The translations under genes and the position numbers were made by a program. From assembly GCF_002304005.1 (NCBI RefSeq), contig NZ_MRCQ01000003.1:248001-312000 (forward strand): a stretch of DNA of 64,000 bases. Reading direction: 5' to 3'. Below the pieces are notes generated by a model. That model was not told the origin of the DNA, did no database searches, and worked only from the letters and a program-made list of their open reading frames with translations. This stretch comes from Flavobacterium sp. ACN6. GTDB lineage: Bacteria; Bacteroidota; Bacteroidia; Flavobacteriales; Flavobacteriaceae. Below are positions 55,476 to 64,000 of the stretch, piece by piece (within the stretch, counting starts at the first letter, position 1; every line of letters starts with the position of its first letter).

Positions 55476-56246
55476 CTATTTTTTTTTATTCAATTTTGTC
55501 CAATGTGTACTTGTTGTAGCATTTCTTATGTAAAAGTTTTCTTCAAAAGATAAATTTAAAGAATCCACATACCATGGCATATGATATGCTTGATAAGGAT
55601 ATGCAGAACGATACATTAATGCTCCTTTACCTGCTTCCATAAAAGGTCTGTATAAAGCAAAAGTTGTATCAATAAATCCCTTAAAAAATTTATCTTCTAC
55701 TTTATTTTCATAAAATTGTTGTTCCCATTCTATTACTTCCTTTTTCTTAGCGAAAGAATCAGGGAGATCATCTATTTTTAAAGAGAACCCAACTTTTTGT
55801 ACTGCAGGATATTTCTTTAACGTCTGCCAAAAAAAATGCATAAAATCAGCAGGGCAATCTTCAATAGGAACGACATCAGCATCCGTATAAACATAATAGT
55901 CTTTAATAAATTTTTTATGTATATCTGTTTCCCACATCGCTAAATGTCCAACATTCTTTCCCAACATAAATATCTCATATTTGCATGTTTTATAGTATTC
56001 TAGTAATGGCGGATAGGTCGAGTCATTATCAATTATAAATATATTAGTGTACCCTCTTTTTTCAAGTGCGTTTATTAATTGAGTCAGATATTCAAATCTA
56101 TTTCTGTTGTTGATTATTATAGGAATCTGAAATGAGTTTTTAATTTTTGAAGGATAGATAAGGGATAATGTTAACCTTCTAATTGTCCTAAAAAAATACA
56201 CTAATGGCCTTAGAATGACCTTTATTCGTTCTGTAAAATTATTCAT
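55476..56246 (-). CDS. GT-A-fold glycosyltransferase
   Basis: 256 residues. FQIPIIINNRNRFEYLTQLINAL, IFIIDNDSTYPPLLEYY and YVYTDADVVPIEDCP show a GT-A fold with DxD. NVGHLAMWETDIHKKF is an unusual sequence in the first half. A short hydrophobic N-terminus lies at about 10-32. CAZy family is not clear to me. Confidence 0.75.
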   Translation of the reverse strand: MNNFTERIKVILRPLVYFFRTIRRLTLSLIYPSKIKNSFQIPIIINNRNRFEYLTQLINALEKRGYTNIFIIDNDSTYPPLLEYYKTCKYEIFMLGKNVGHLAMWETDIHKKFIKDYYVYTDADVVPIEDCPADFMHFFWQTLKKYPAVQKVGFSLKIDDLPDSFAKKKEVIEWEQQFYENKVEDKFFKGFIDTTFALYRPFMEAGKGALMYRSAYPYQAYHMPWYVDSLNLSFEENFYIRNATTSTHWTKLNKKK

Positions 56247-56302
56247 AAATTAGAATTTATAGTTTAAAATTAATTTACCATTTCTTAAAAAAATTAGCAC
56301 TT

Positions 56303-57379
56303 TTATTTTACTACTTTTTGTAACGCTTTAAGATAATCCATTCCATATTTTAAATCTGGTTCCATATAATTGCCCTCAGCCCATTCATTCCATGATTTTA
56401 GAAAAATTATTTTTTTATCCTCTGACTTCGCAGTAACCAATTTTAAAGCATCCGAAACATGCTTCTCAAATAATTCGGGAGTTGAATTATGAAAAACAAC
56501 CCCTTCTCTTCCGCTTCTAGGTGAATGATCCCAATTTGGCAAAATAGTTGGAAAAATATTTTCTTGCAATTCCTCTTTTCCTAGAAAATATTTAGTCATT
56601 TTCTTATAATGATAAACAAGTGGCATCCTCAAAATATGTTTTTTCATTTTATCGGACACTTTCCTGCTGAAAGATCTATTAGAATGTACATATGAAAAAA
56701 TCCTATTTAGATTTACTGCATCTATTTTATATTTGAGAATTTCAGGTATCTCTTCTACAAATGAAGTATGAGCAACAAAATAGATACCTGCGAGTCCATT
56801 TTCAAGCGCCAATTTTTGCCATAAATTAATAAACTGATTTAAATCTGGATGTGAAAGGGGTTTGTAAATCATGAATATGGGTTTTCTATCAACAGTCAAA
56901 TACCGCTTATCTTTAAATGCTGGCAAAACTTCATAAAAGTGAGCTTCATAATCTTCAATGCCTGGATATAATTGCTCTATTAAAACATTTCTATTTGTCA
57001 TTCCGTGTGCGAAACCTTTCCAAGTCTCATTAGCCCATGCTAAGCAAAAAGGAAAATCTGGTTCGCCTAAATTGACAACCTCATTAAAAGGCCTTTCTAT
57101 TAATCTTTTACCATGACCGAACCAGTAATGCCAATAACAAAATCCTTCGATGCCATATTCTTTTGCCATTTCTGCTTGAGCCTCCCTAGTTTCTGGAACT
57201 CTCAAATCGTAATATCCTAAATCTGCTGGAACTCTTGGTTGATAATGACCTTTAAAAAGAGATTTTGCTTTACCGACATTTCTCCATTCAGTGAAACCTT
57301 TTCCCCACCAATCATCATTTTCAGGAATTGGATGAAATTGTGGCAAATAAAATGCTATTACCCTTGCTTTTGCTTTCAT
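56303..57379 (-). CDS. WbsX-like glycosyltransferase / GH99-like protein
   Basis: 358 residues. ARVIAFYLPQFHPIPENDDWWGKGFTEWRNVGKAK is the WbsX signature, and GIEGFCYWHYWFGHGKRLIERPFNE, FCLAWANETWKG and FLKSWNEWAEGNYMEPD complete the PF14307 pattern. These proteins occur widely in O-antigen loci, annotated as transferases though the fold is glycoside hydrolase-like. Exact reaction unknown. Confidence 0.88.
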   Translation of the reverse strand: MKAKARVIAFYLPQFHPIPENDDWWGKGFTEWRNVGKAKSLFKGHYQPRVPADLGYYDLRVPETREAQAEMAKEYGIEGFCYWHYWFGHGKRLIERPFNEVVNLGEPDFPFCLAWANETWKGFAHGMTNRNVLIEQLYPGIEDYEAHFYEVLPAFKDKRYLTVDRKPIFMIYKPLSHPDLNQFINLWQKLALENGLAGIYFVAHTSFVEEIPEILKYKIDAVNLNRIFSYVHSNRSFSRKVSDKMKKHILRMPLVYHYKKMTKYFLGKEELQENIFPTILPNWDHSPRSGREGVVFHNSTPELFEKHVSDALKLVTAKSEDKKIIFLKSWNEWAEGNYMEPDLKYGMDYLKALQKVVK

Positions 57380-57424
57380 TATTTATTATAAACTTTAGTA
57401 CTCATTTATTTTATTTATTTTAAC

Positions 57425-58411
57425 CTATGATACATAAAAGATATTTTGTAAAATTCGGGAAATTCTTCTAAAATATCGAAAATCATAAAATATATAGGAA
57501 AAAAAGACAACTGTTTTTAATCTAAAAATTCTAAATGCAGAAAAATACTGACTACAGAAATTCACATAATCTTTAGTTTTACTTTTATCAAGAAGAATGC
57601 GATTAAAATAAAAAATGACAAAGCCCCAAAATTCAATTCGGTATTCTTTATGATTTGGAAAAGTATTATAAATAGTTTTAACTACTTTATCGATCAAGTA
57701 TTTAGCGGAATTATATTTTTTGTCCTCTGCCAAATTTGAAGAAATAGAATTTTCATTATGGGATGCTCTAATAAAATAATCGTAATCTGTAATTTTATCA
57801 AACTCACAAAGTAAACCTTTTGATAAAGTTGTAAAATTAAAATCTATATCTTGCAAGACATTCAGGTTTTCATCCCATTGAATTTTATTTTCTATTAAAC
57901 TCAATCTTCTGTAAATATTTGTATAAACCACAAAAGGGTATAAACCTTTTAAAAAATTCAAAAAAGAATCCCTAGGTTCTGATATAAGTTCATATGAATA
58001 GTCTGCTTTACAAAACTCTTGATTTTCTAAATCACTTACACTATGAAAACTTCTTGCCCTAAACACTCCAAAATCTATTTTTAAATTAGAATTCATAAAC
58101 TTTATCCTATTCTCTAAACATGTGGAAGAAATCAAGTCATCAGAATCAAAAAACATAATAAACTCTCCATTGGCATTTTCTAGACCGATATTACGACATG
58201 TCGGTGCCCCCTTAGGTAATCTATCTCGTTTAATTACCCTAATTTTATTATTTAAATGAGAGTAATTCATCATCATTTGTATCACATCTTCATTTGAACC
58301 GTCATCTACTAAAATAAGCTCCCAATTTTTCATTGTTTGAGATAAAACACATTCAATCATTTCAGAGACAAGAGCCTTACTGTTAAAAACGGGAATAACT
58401 AAAGAAATCAT
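57425..58411 (-). CDS. Glycosyltransferase family 2
   Basis: 328 residues. ISLVIPVFNSKALVSEMIECV, ELILVDDGSNEDVIQMM, GAPTCRNIGLENANGEFIMFFDSDDLISS are canonical. QDIDFNFTTLSKG is the acidic acceptor motif. Long C-terminal tail with aromatic and basic residues. Lies 72 bp below the acyltransferase gene. Confidence 0.92.
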   Translation of the reverse strand: MISLVIPVFNSKALVSEMIECVLSQTMKNWELILVDDGSNEDVIQMMMNYSHLNNKIRVIKRDRLPKGAPTCRNIGLENANGEFIMFFDSDDLISSTCLENRIKFMNSNLKIDFGVFRARSFHSVSDLENQEFCKADYSYELISEPRDSFLNFLKGLYPFVVYTNIYRRLSLIENKIQWDENLNVLQDIDFNFTTLSKGLLCEFDKITDYDYFIRASHNENSISSNLAEDKKYNSAKYLIDKVVKTIYNTFPNHKEYRIEFWGFVIFYFNRILLDKSKTKDYVNFCSQYFSAFRIFRLKTVVFFSYIFYDFRYFRRISRILQNIFYVS

Positions 58412-58483
58412 ATAATATTGTTTTTATGAAAAAAAAATCCAAACATACGTGTATGAAAGGTCATACTGACAATCCCATAATTA

Positions 58484-59638
58484 TTATTGTATTTTAAGTA
58501 CTTCTTTTATTTTTTTATTATCCCTAAGTTTCATCATCGGAATTTCAAAATACTTGTATAGTAATATGGAGAGGAGAATCAAAGCTATCCAGAAAAATAA
58601 TAACTTATAAAACATTAAAAAAGTTAGATTAGTTGTTACTAAATACCATGGTATTATACTGCCAATTATAAGTTTTAAAATAATTGTGTAATTCAGCAAA
58701 TACATTGAGTAGGATATTAAGCTTATATAAGTAACTATATAAAAAATCTTTCCTTCTTTCAGATGAAAGGTATACAGATATGGTAAAACTAAAAATGTTG
58801 CGACAGAATTTACACTAAAGTATAAAACAGCAATATAAAATCCATTTATCGAAGGAATATAAATATTGCTAAAAGTAAACAAGAATAGTCCAATAATAAA
58901 TTTAAATTTTTTGTATAATAGAAATATATGATTATAATAATAATTTAAATATGCAGCAAATACACCATACATAAGAGCATCCATCCTCATAAAAACACGT
59001 TTTTTGAAGATTTCACCAAATTGTTCATGATTCATAATCTCCATACTCATGAATGTCCACATTCTCAAAAAAGTAATGCTAAGTAATACTAATATGCATG
59101 TTATTAATACTGCCATTTTATTTGAGATTCTCAAGAATACTAATCCGAAAATTAATACTGGTGTAATTATATAAAACCATTCTTCAATACTCAAACTCCA
59201 TGCTTCTGGAAAAAAAACAGGATGTGATTGAAACAGATTTTGCGAAAAAAAATAGTATTTTATATACATATTGAAATCAAAATTTTCAACTTTCAATATT
59301 GAATACAGTACAATTAAAAAAGTTAATACTAAAAAATAAGCAGGTAATGTTCTAAACCATCTTCTAACCCAAAAATCCATTAATATTTTAGAATTAAACC
59401 CTTTATTTTCAATAGTTTTAATCAGAATACCACCTATCAAAAATCCACTTAATACAAAAAAAATTCCAACTCCATCAACTACAAATAAATCAAATATTTT
59501 TCTTGTTTTTTCTGGAAGCAATATATTTGCATGACCGATTACTACAGATAGAATAGCTACAGTTCGTAAAAGATCAAGTCCAAAAATTCTGTTTGGGCTA
59601 ATTTCAATATTAAATACATTTTTAAATTTCTTCAACAT
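58484..59638 (-). CDS. OafA-type acyltransferase 3 family protein
   Basis: 384 residues with about 10 membrane helices. GLDLLRTVAILSVVIGHANILLP contains the catalytic-type His near the first helix, and GIFFVLSGFLIGGILIKTIE and WSLSIEEWFYIITPV are the family blocks. It acetylates a glycan hydroxyl across the inner membrane. This one acts alone, without the SGNH domain seen in some members. Confidence 0.9.
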   Translation of the reverse strand: MLKKFKNVFNIEISPNRIFGLDLLRTVAILSVVIGHANILLPEKTRKIFDLFVVDGVGIFFVLSGFLIGGILIKTIENKGFNSKILMDFWVRRWFRTLPAYFLVLTFLIVLYSILKVENFDFNMYIKYYFFSQNLFQSHPVFFPEAWSLSIEEWFYIITPVLIFGLVFLRISNKMAVLITCILVLLSITFLRMWTFMSMEIMNHEQFGEIFKKRVFMRMDALMYGVFAAYLNYYYNHIFLLYKKFKFIIGLFLFTFSNIYIPSINGFYIAVLYFSVNSVATFLVLPYLYTFHLKEGKIFYIVTYISLISYSMYLLNYTIILKLIIGSIIPWYLVTTNLTFLMFYKLLFFWIALILLSILLYKYFEIPMMKLRDNKKIKEVLKIQ

Positions 59639-59658
59639 TCTTTATCTTTAATTCTAAT

Positions 59659-60798
59659 TTAAAATTTATCCTTTTTAAGTTCAATCATCTTTTCAATTTC
59701 TACAAAAAATTCTTCGTTGGCCTTAATTACTATTTTACTTAAAATTATATCTCTATTTTTTTCAAAAGGCCTAATATCTAAATTATCTAATTGATCTAAT
59801 TTGTTAGTTTTTAAAAAATGTAATCCCCAATCTTCAAAAGTTTTTATCATTGGATTTTCTTCATCTAAAACAACAATTTTTTTTGTGCAGAAAGCTGCAA
59901 ACAAATTCCCTGCCGCTTGCTGCCTAATGTGATTCATCCAAACGATTCCACAGCTATTAAGTACATCTTGATATTCATGAAGTGGCATAAAATCTAAAAG
60001 AGGAATAAAATTCTTATTGAACATTTGATACCCTTTTTTCTCTATTGCCCTAATATAAGTATTGCTCCCACTATAAGACAAAGGACAAATTATTTCACCG
60101 GAAAATTTTTTTTTATGTAAAAGCTCAAGAGCTTCAATATGATTATTAGAATGATTTCCAGAATTGCCTAACAGAACTCGATTTTTATTTATTGGTGTTT
60201 CCAATATTTTGTCAAGCCCCATAAGTTCATTTGAATAATATGAGAAATACAGCCTTTTTATCTTTTGATTAATAATTTTGGCTAAATCATAATCTCTATC
60301 AACCCATGTTGCACAATAATCCATTTTTTTAATAATGGACCTATTTAATCTATTATTTTCACTTAAATAATAGTTTAAAATATAGTCTTTCCAAAATCTT
60401 AATTTTCCAAATAATGTATGAGGATATAATAATTTGCCCGAATTAATTTTTGTATATCTTGAAGAAGGCAGTGCGCCATATCCTTCATGCCCCCAAAATA
60501 GCCAAACTTTAACAATGTTTTCAGGAATTTCATTAATAAATTCCAAATGGAGATCTATAAAGCTATGAAATATTACGACTGAAACATTTTCAAAAAATTT
60601 TGATAGTTTTAGATAACTTTGTTGTGAATTACTGATTTTTACCAAATTAGGGTTTTTGGATTTGATAAAATTAAGTTCTTCTTTATCCGAAAATACGACA
60701 TAAGAGGATTTTTCAGGACATAATTTTTCAGAAATATCAATGTAATAGTCTAAAAATTTATCATCTGGCATTACATTAACAATCGCTTTAAATTCCAT
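59659..60798 (-). CDS. WecF-like 4-acetamido-fucosyltransferase (GT56)
   Basis: 379 residues, GT-B fold. VLLGNSGNHSNNHIEAL (about 208-224), CPLSYSGSNTYIRAIEKKGYQMF, LLDFMPLHEYQDVLNSCGIVWMNHIRQQAAGN follow the family 56 plan of WecF, which moves Fuc4NAc to a lipid-linked acceptor. A WecE-like aminotransferase is two genes upstream, which supports a dTDP-4-amino-sugar donor. Overlaps the flippase gene by 11 bp. Confidence 0.85.
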   Translation of the reverse strand: MEFKAIVNVMPDDKFLDYYIDISEKLCPEKSSYVVFSDKEELNFIKSKNPNLVKISNSQQSYLKLSKFFENVSVVIFHSFIDLHLEFINEIPENIVKVWLFWGHEGYGALPSSRYTKINSGKLLYPHTLFGKLRFWKDYILNYYLSENNRLNRSIIKKMDYCATWVDRDYDLAKIINQKIKRLYFSYYSNELMGLDKILETPINKNRVLLGNSGNHSNNHIEALELLHKKKFSGEIICPLSYSGSNTYIRAIEKKGYQMFNKNFIPLLDFMPLHEYQDVLNSCGIVWMNHIRQQAAGNLFAAFCTKKIVVLDEENPMIKTFEDWGLHFLKTNKLDQLDNLDIRPFEKNRDIILSKIVIKANEEFFVEIEKMIELKKDKF

Positions 60799-62230
60799 AT
60801 ATTTTTTCTTTTAAAAAAATAGCACCGTACAATCTAAAGAATAGCGCTAAACCTATATATATAGCAATCCCCGCAAATAAAACGATGCTAAATACTAAGA
60901 ACATGTTATATTCTATTAAGGATTTTTTCACAAGAAAACTTATAAATAGAAGACCACTAGTAATTATAAATTCCTTATAGAACCCTTTAAAAATTTGATA
61001 AGTTTTTTGGTGTAGTATTCTTGCCAGAAAAAAGGATTCTATAAAAAATGCTAAACAACTTGTCAGAGTGTATCCAAAAATGACCCCCATAATACCGTTG
61101 TAATATAGACCGATCACAATTCCTAAAATCATAACAGGTTTCGTAATTAATCCAACTCTAAATTGTAAATATGTTTGTCCTTGAGAAGAAAAAATACTTC
61201 CACAATATACACCTATAGACTGAATTGCTCCTAAAAAGCATAAGTTTTTTAATATAGGAATTGTACCTATCCATTTTTCGCCATATAGAAGTAAAATGAT
61301 TTCATCTCCAAATAAGTAAAGCATTCCCATCAATGGAAAAGTAAAAAAAGCTGTTATACTTATAATCTTTGAATAACTTTCCCAAACTTTCTGCTTGTCA
61401 TTTTTAATAATTGATAATGAAGGAAACATTACTCGAGTTATGGCTCCAGAAATTTGACGAACTGGTAGTAGCATCAAATTATAGGCTCGTGAATAATATC
61501 CTAGCACTTGGTCACCGAGCATTTTCCCAATTAACAAATTATCTATATTTCTTACCCAATAGTTAATTGTGTTTTCTCCTAACAAAGGCATGCTAAACTT
61601 TAAAAAAGGTTTGATTAAAGGCCACGAAAACTGCATTCTGGGCCTCCATTTAATCATTCTAAAAGATATGACTACTTCTAATATTGTTGAAACTAATGTT
61701 TGTATAATTAAAGCCCAAACACCGTATTTTAAATAAGCAAAGAATATAGCAATCGAACCTGATAAAACTATATTAATAATGTTTTTAATGAAAAAACTTT
61801 TAAAATCTAAGTGCTTATGGATTAGCCCATCAGGTACAAGTCCAAATGCACTTAGAAAAAAGATTAATCCCATAATCTGCATGAGAGGAATCAATTTTGG
61901 ATCTTTATAAAAATTTCCAGCAAAATAAGCTCCAAAAAAAATAATTAAAGCAATGATTAAAGCCAATAAGTTATTAAACCAAAACACCGAGTCAATTTCT
62001 AACTGTGTGGGCTCATCTTTGTGAATTAAAGCTGCACTTAGCCCAAAATCTCTAAAAATAGTAAGAAAGCCAACCGATACAGTTACAATTGCAAACAATC
62101 CAAATTCGCTGGGATCAATTAATCTTGCTAAAAATATGGAAATCCCTAAAGATATTATTACTTTGAAAACTTGATCAATGATAGACCATTTTATTCCTTT
62201 TTCAGTTCTCTTTTTTAAATCACTATGCAT
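60788..62230 (-). CDS. Wzx-type oligosaccharide flippase
   Basis: 480 residues with 12-14 hydrophobic helices. The N-terminus (KRTEKGIKWSIIDQVFKVIISLGISIFLARLIDPSEFGLFA) is typical of the MOP/PST polysaccharide flippase family. It would move undecaprenyl-linked repeat units to the periplasm for the EpsG-type polymerase. Overlaps the WecE-like gene by 8 bp. Confidence 0.92.
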   Translation of the reverse strand: MHSDLKKRTEKGIKWSIIDQVFKVIISLGISIFLARLIDPSEFGLFAIVTVSVGFLTIFRDFGLSAALIHKDEPTQLEIDSVFWFNNLLALIIALIIFFGAYFAGNFYKDPKLIPLMQIMGLIFFLSAFGLVPDGLIHKHLDFKSFFIKNIINIVLSGSIAIFFAYLKYGVWALIIQTLVSTILEVVISFRMIKWRPRMQFSWPLIKPFLKFSMPLLGENTINYWVRNIDNLLIGKMLGDQVLGYYSRAYNLMLLPVRQISGAITRVMFPSLSIIKNDKQKVWESYSKIISITAFFTFPLMGMLYLFGDEIILLLYGEKWIGTIPILKNLCFLGAIQSIGVYCGSIFSSQGQTYLQFRVGLITKPVMILGIVIGLYYNGIMGVIFGYTLTSCLAFFIESFFLARILHQKTYQIFKGFYKEFIITSGLLFISFLVKKSLIEYNMFLVFSIVLFAGIAIYIGLALFFRLYGAIFLKEKIYGI

Positions 62231-63356
62231 TCTCGAGTATTATTTTACAAATTGCATCAATATTCGAATTTTCAAGTTCATAAAACATTGGTAACCTAAG
62301 TAAACAATCTGTAAAATTATCAGACTTTTCTAAGATTCGTCCATCATGTTTTTCAATATAATAGGGGCTTGAATGCAGAGAAATATAATGAAAAACTGCA
62401 TAAAAACCGTTTAACTTTAATTTTTCAATTAATCTATTTCTGTCTTCAATACTTTTCGTTGTAATATAAAACATATGCCCATTATTAGTGGCATAATCTG
62501 GTACGGTAGGAAGGGCAAAATTACTGGGAGGTTCTTGATTTAAATTTTCAAAATATCTATTCCATAATTCTTTTCTTTTATTTTGAATTTGCTCAATATT
62601 TTCAATTTGAGCCCAAAGAAAAGCAGCTATAATTTCTGAAGGCAAGAAAGAGGATCCAGTATCCACCCAGCCATATTTATTGACCTCTCCTCTAAAAAAT
62701 TCAGCTCTATTAGTTCCTTTTTCCCAAATTATTTCGGCTCTGCTAATAAATCTATCATCATTAATAGTTAACATACCTCCTTCTCCAGATATAATGTTTT
62801 TTGTTTCGTGGAAAGAAAAGGCTGCAAGATGCCCAATAGATCCTAAAGCCCTTTTAACACCGTTTTTGCCAATGTAAAAACTATCAATTGCCTGAGCTGC
62901 GTCTTCAATTACAAACAAATTATATTTAGCAGACAATTCCATAATCATATCCATATCACATGCTACACCTGCATAATGAACCGGAACAATTGCTTTAGTT
63001 TTGTCAGTTATTAAGGCTTCTATTTTATCTGTATCAAAATTTGGATTATCACTATATGAATCTGCAAATACAATTTTCGCTCCTTGTCTAACGAAAGCAA
63101 TTGCTGTAGAAACAAAAGTAAAACTAGGCACAATAACTTCATCTCCTTCCTTAATATTTATTAAAATAGCAGCCATTTCTAGTGCATCAGTACAAGAGGT
63201 GGTCAAAAGACATTTTTTAAAACCATAATTAGATTCAAAAAAGGTTTGACATTTTTGTGTATATTTTCCGTTACCTGAAATTTTTCCTGAATTTACTGCA
63301 TCATAAATGTAATGCGTCTCTTTTCCTGTTAAATAAGGTTTGTTAAAGGGTATCAT
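62223..63356 (-). CDS. wecE: dTDP-4-amino-4,6-dideoxygalactose transaminase, WecE/RffA-like
   Basis: 377 residues. MIPFNKPYLTGKETHYIYDAV, TTSCTDALEMAAILINIKEGDEVIVPSFTFVSTA, VHYAGVACDMDMIM, EDAAQAID, and FSFHETKNIISGEGG with the PLP lysine are nearly diagnostic for RffA. It aminates dTDP-4-keto-6-deoxyglucose to dTDP-Fuc4N. A WecD-type acetyltransferase is not seen in the window. Overlaps the partial acyltransferase by 4 bp. Confidence 0.93.
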   Translation of the reverse strand: MIPFNKPYLTGKETHYIYDAVNSGKISGNGKYTQKCQTFFESNYGFKKCLLTTSCTDALEMAAILINIKEGDEVIVPSFTFVSTAIAFVRQGAKIVFADSYSDNPNFDTDKIEALITDKTKAIVPVHYAGVACDMDMIMELSAKYNLFVIEDAAQAIDSFYIGKNGVKRALGSIGHLAAFSFHETKNIISGEGGMLTINDDRFISRAEIIWEKGTNRAEFFRGEVNKYGWVDTGSSFLPSEIIAAFLWAQIENIEQIQNKRKELWNRYFENLNQEPPSNFALPTVPDYATNNGHMFYITTKSIEDRNRLIEKLKLNGFYAVFHYISLHSSPYYIEKHDGRILEKSDNFTDCLLRLPMFYELENSNIDAICKIILENA

Positions 63357-64000
63357 AATGTTTTGTATTTATTATCTTTTATATTTATAAATATAGATTC
63401 AAAGTATTTATATGAAAAATGGCTCATTAAAATAGTAAGTGAAAAGACAAAAAAATAAACAGAAAAGTTATAAAAAAATGAATTCGTACTAAAAGGAAAA
63501 TATTTATTAACAAATGGAAATACCAAAAACATTACAAAAGGATGAAACATATATATACCATAAGAAATTTTACCTATGTAAGATAATTTCCTACTCCTAA
63601 GCACAAAATTATTTTTATCATTAATTGTGATTAATATTAAGCATAAGAAAAGTACACTTAAAATAATACTTTGAAAATAGGTCATAAAAAAAGGAATAAA
63701 CATTAATCCTAAAATTAATGATAGTAATAAAAAATAAACATATTTACTTTTAGTAAAAACAACAATTATATCGTTATGATGTAAATACAAATAACCACCA
63801 ATTGCACCTATAGTCATGTATTCGAATGGTACTAGCGAAATAATTCGATAAACATACAATAAAACAACTGCAAGATTATTAACGACATAATCGAGTTTGA
63901 AAAATATATTTGAAGAAATAAAAAAGGTTAATAACAGCAAAAAGAAATATAGCGTTTTTCTTTTTGTAAATAAAAATATTAATAACGGCCATAAAATATA
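63353..64000 (-). CDS. Acyltransferase 3 family protein, 5' end cut by window
   Basis: A TTG at 63940 could open this frame, but it stays open to base 64000 with hydrophobic residues (WPLLIFLF onward), so the true start lies outside. About 215 residues of the C-terminal half are seen, with six to seven helices. RKLSYIGKISYGIYMFHPFVM and FSYKYFESIF are the typical end of OafA-like acyltransferases. It would O-acetylate the glycan or its lipid-linked precursor. The C-terminus is complete. Confidence 0.82.
   Translation of the reverse strand, partial: YILWPLLIFLFTKRKTLYFFLLLLTFFISSNIFFKLDYVVNNLAVVLLYVYRIISLVPFEYMTIGAIGGYLYLHHNDIIVVFTKSKYVYFLLLSLILGLMFIPFFMTYFQSIILSVLFLCLILITINDKNNFVLRSRKLSYIGKISYGIYMFHPFVMFLVFPFVNKYFPFSTNSFFYNFSVYFFVFSLTILMSHFSYKYFESIFINIKDNKYKTL

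Noticed and set aside
12000..64000. Insertion sequences, tRNA genes or CRISPR arrays in the glycan locus
   Set aside because: No transposase frame, cloverleaf-like GC-rich segment or regular spacer repeat was seen on either strand.

Overview
The window looks like a chromosomal segment of a Flavobacterium-like member of the Bacteroidota. The evidence is: strongly AT-rich DNA; no Shine-Dalgarno-like sites before starts; several genes that appear to begin at TTG or GTG; TAnnTTTG-type -7 promoter boxes; a PorV/PorQ-family outer-membrane protein; and an Lnb-type (DUF4105) protein. Species cannot be fixed from the sequence alone.

Left part (1-11326) is mostly core genome. In order it holds the 5' part of a FAD-dependent dehydrogenase (-), a small conserved protein (+), recQ (-), then a + strand group kpsF-tatC-CMD protein-lptB (Kdo precursor synthesis, Tat export, LPS transport). 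GH25 and pssA (-) follow, then a PorV/PorQ-family protein and an Lnb-like lipoprotein N-acyltransferase candidate (+). The gaps contain short dispersed repeats and hairpins: a GTAGAGACGCAC inverted repeat, an ACCTTTG octamer repeat, and an AATTCCAAATTCC repeat mosaic.

Right part (11327-64000, running off the window end) is one very long minus-strand surface-polysaccharide locus of about 50 genes. A bidirectional hairpin terminator at 43816-43846 divides it. The upstream block (64000 to 43878) carries an acyltransferase, WecE-like aminotransferase, Wzx-type flippase, WecF-like transferase, a second acyltransferase, EpsG/Wzy-type polymerase, several glycosyltransferases, a WbpV/WbpL-like pair, a cupin isomerase, a second aminotransferase, rfbC-rfbD-rfbA and a WbpM-like 4,6-dehydratase. 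This reads as a Wzx/Wzy-type pathway building a glycan with L-rhamnose and N-acetylated dideoxy-amino sugars.

The downstream block (43735 to 11327) begins with the ABC exporter wzm and wzt, each next to a methyltransferase. It continues with a run of six family 2 glycosyltransferases, a CapE/CapF-like SDR pair, neuA-neuB-neuC for a sialic-acid-type nonulosonate, an alpha-1,2-fucosyltransferase-like GT11, an MBOAT O-acyltransferase with two tandem SGNH-like partners, more glycosyltransferases, an O-antigen ligase-like protein and a WcaJ-like initiating phosphotransferase.

The locus therefore encodes two initiating transferases, two export routes (ABC and flippase) and two polymerase/ligase-type membrane proteins, with roughly 23 glycosyltransferases. 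It may make two surface glycans, or one hybrid. I saw no rRNA, tRNA, CRISPR array, transposase or phage gene in the window.
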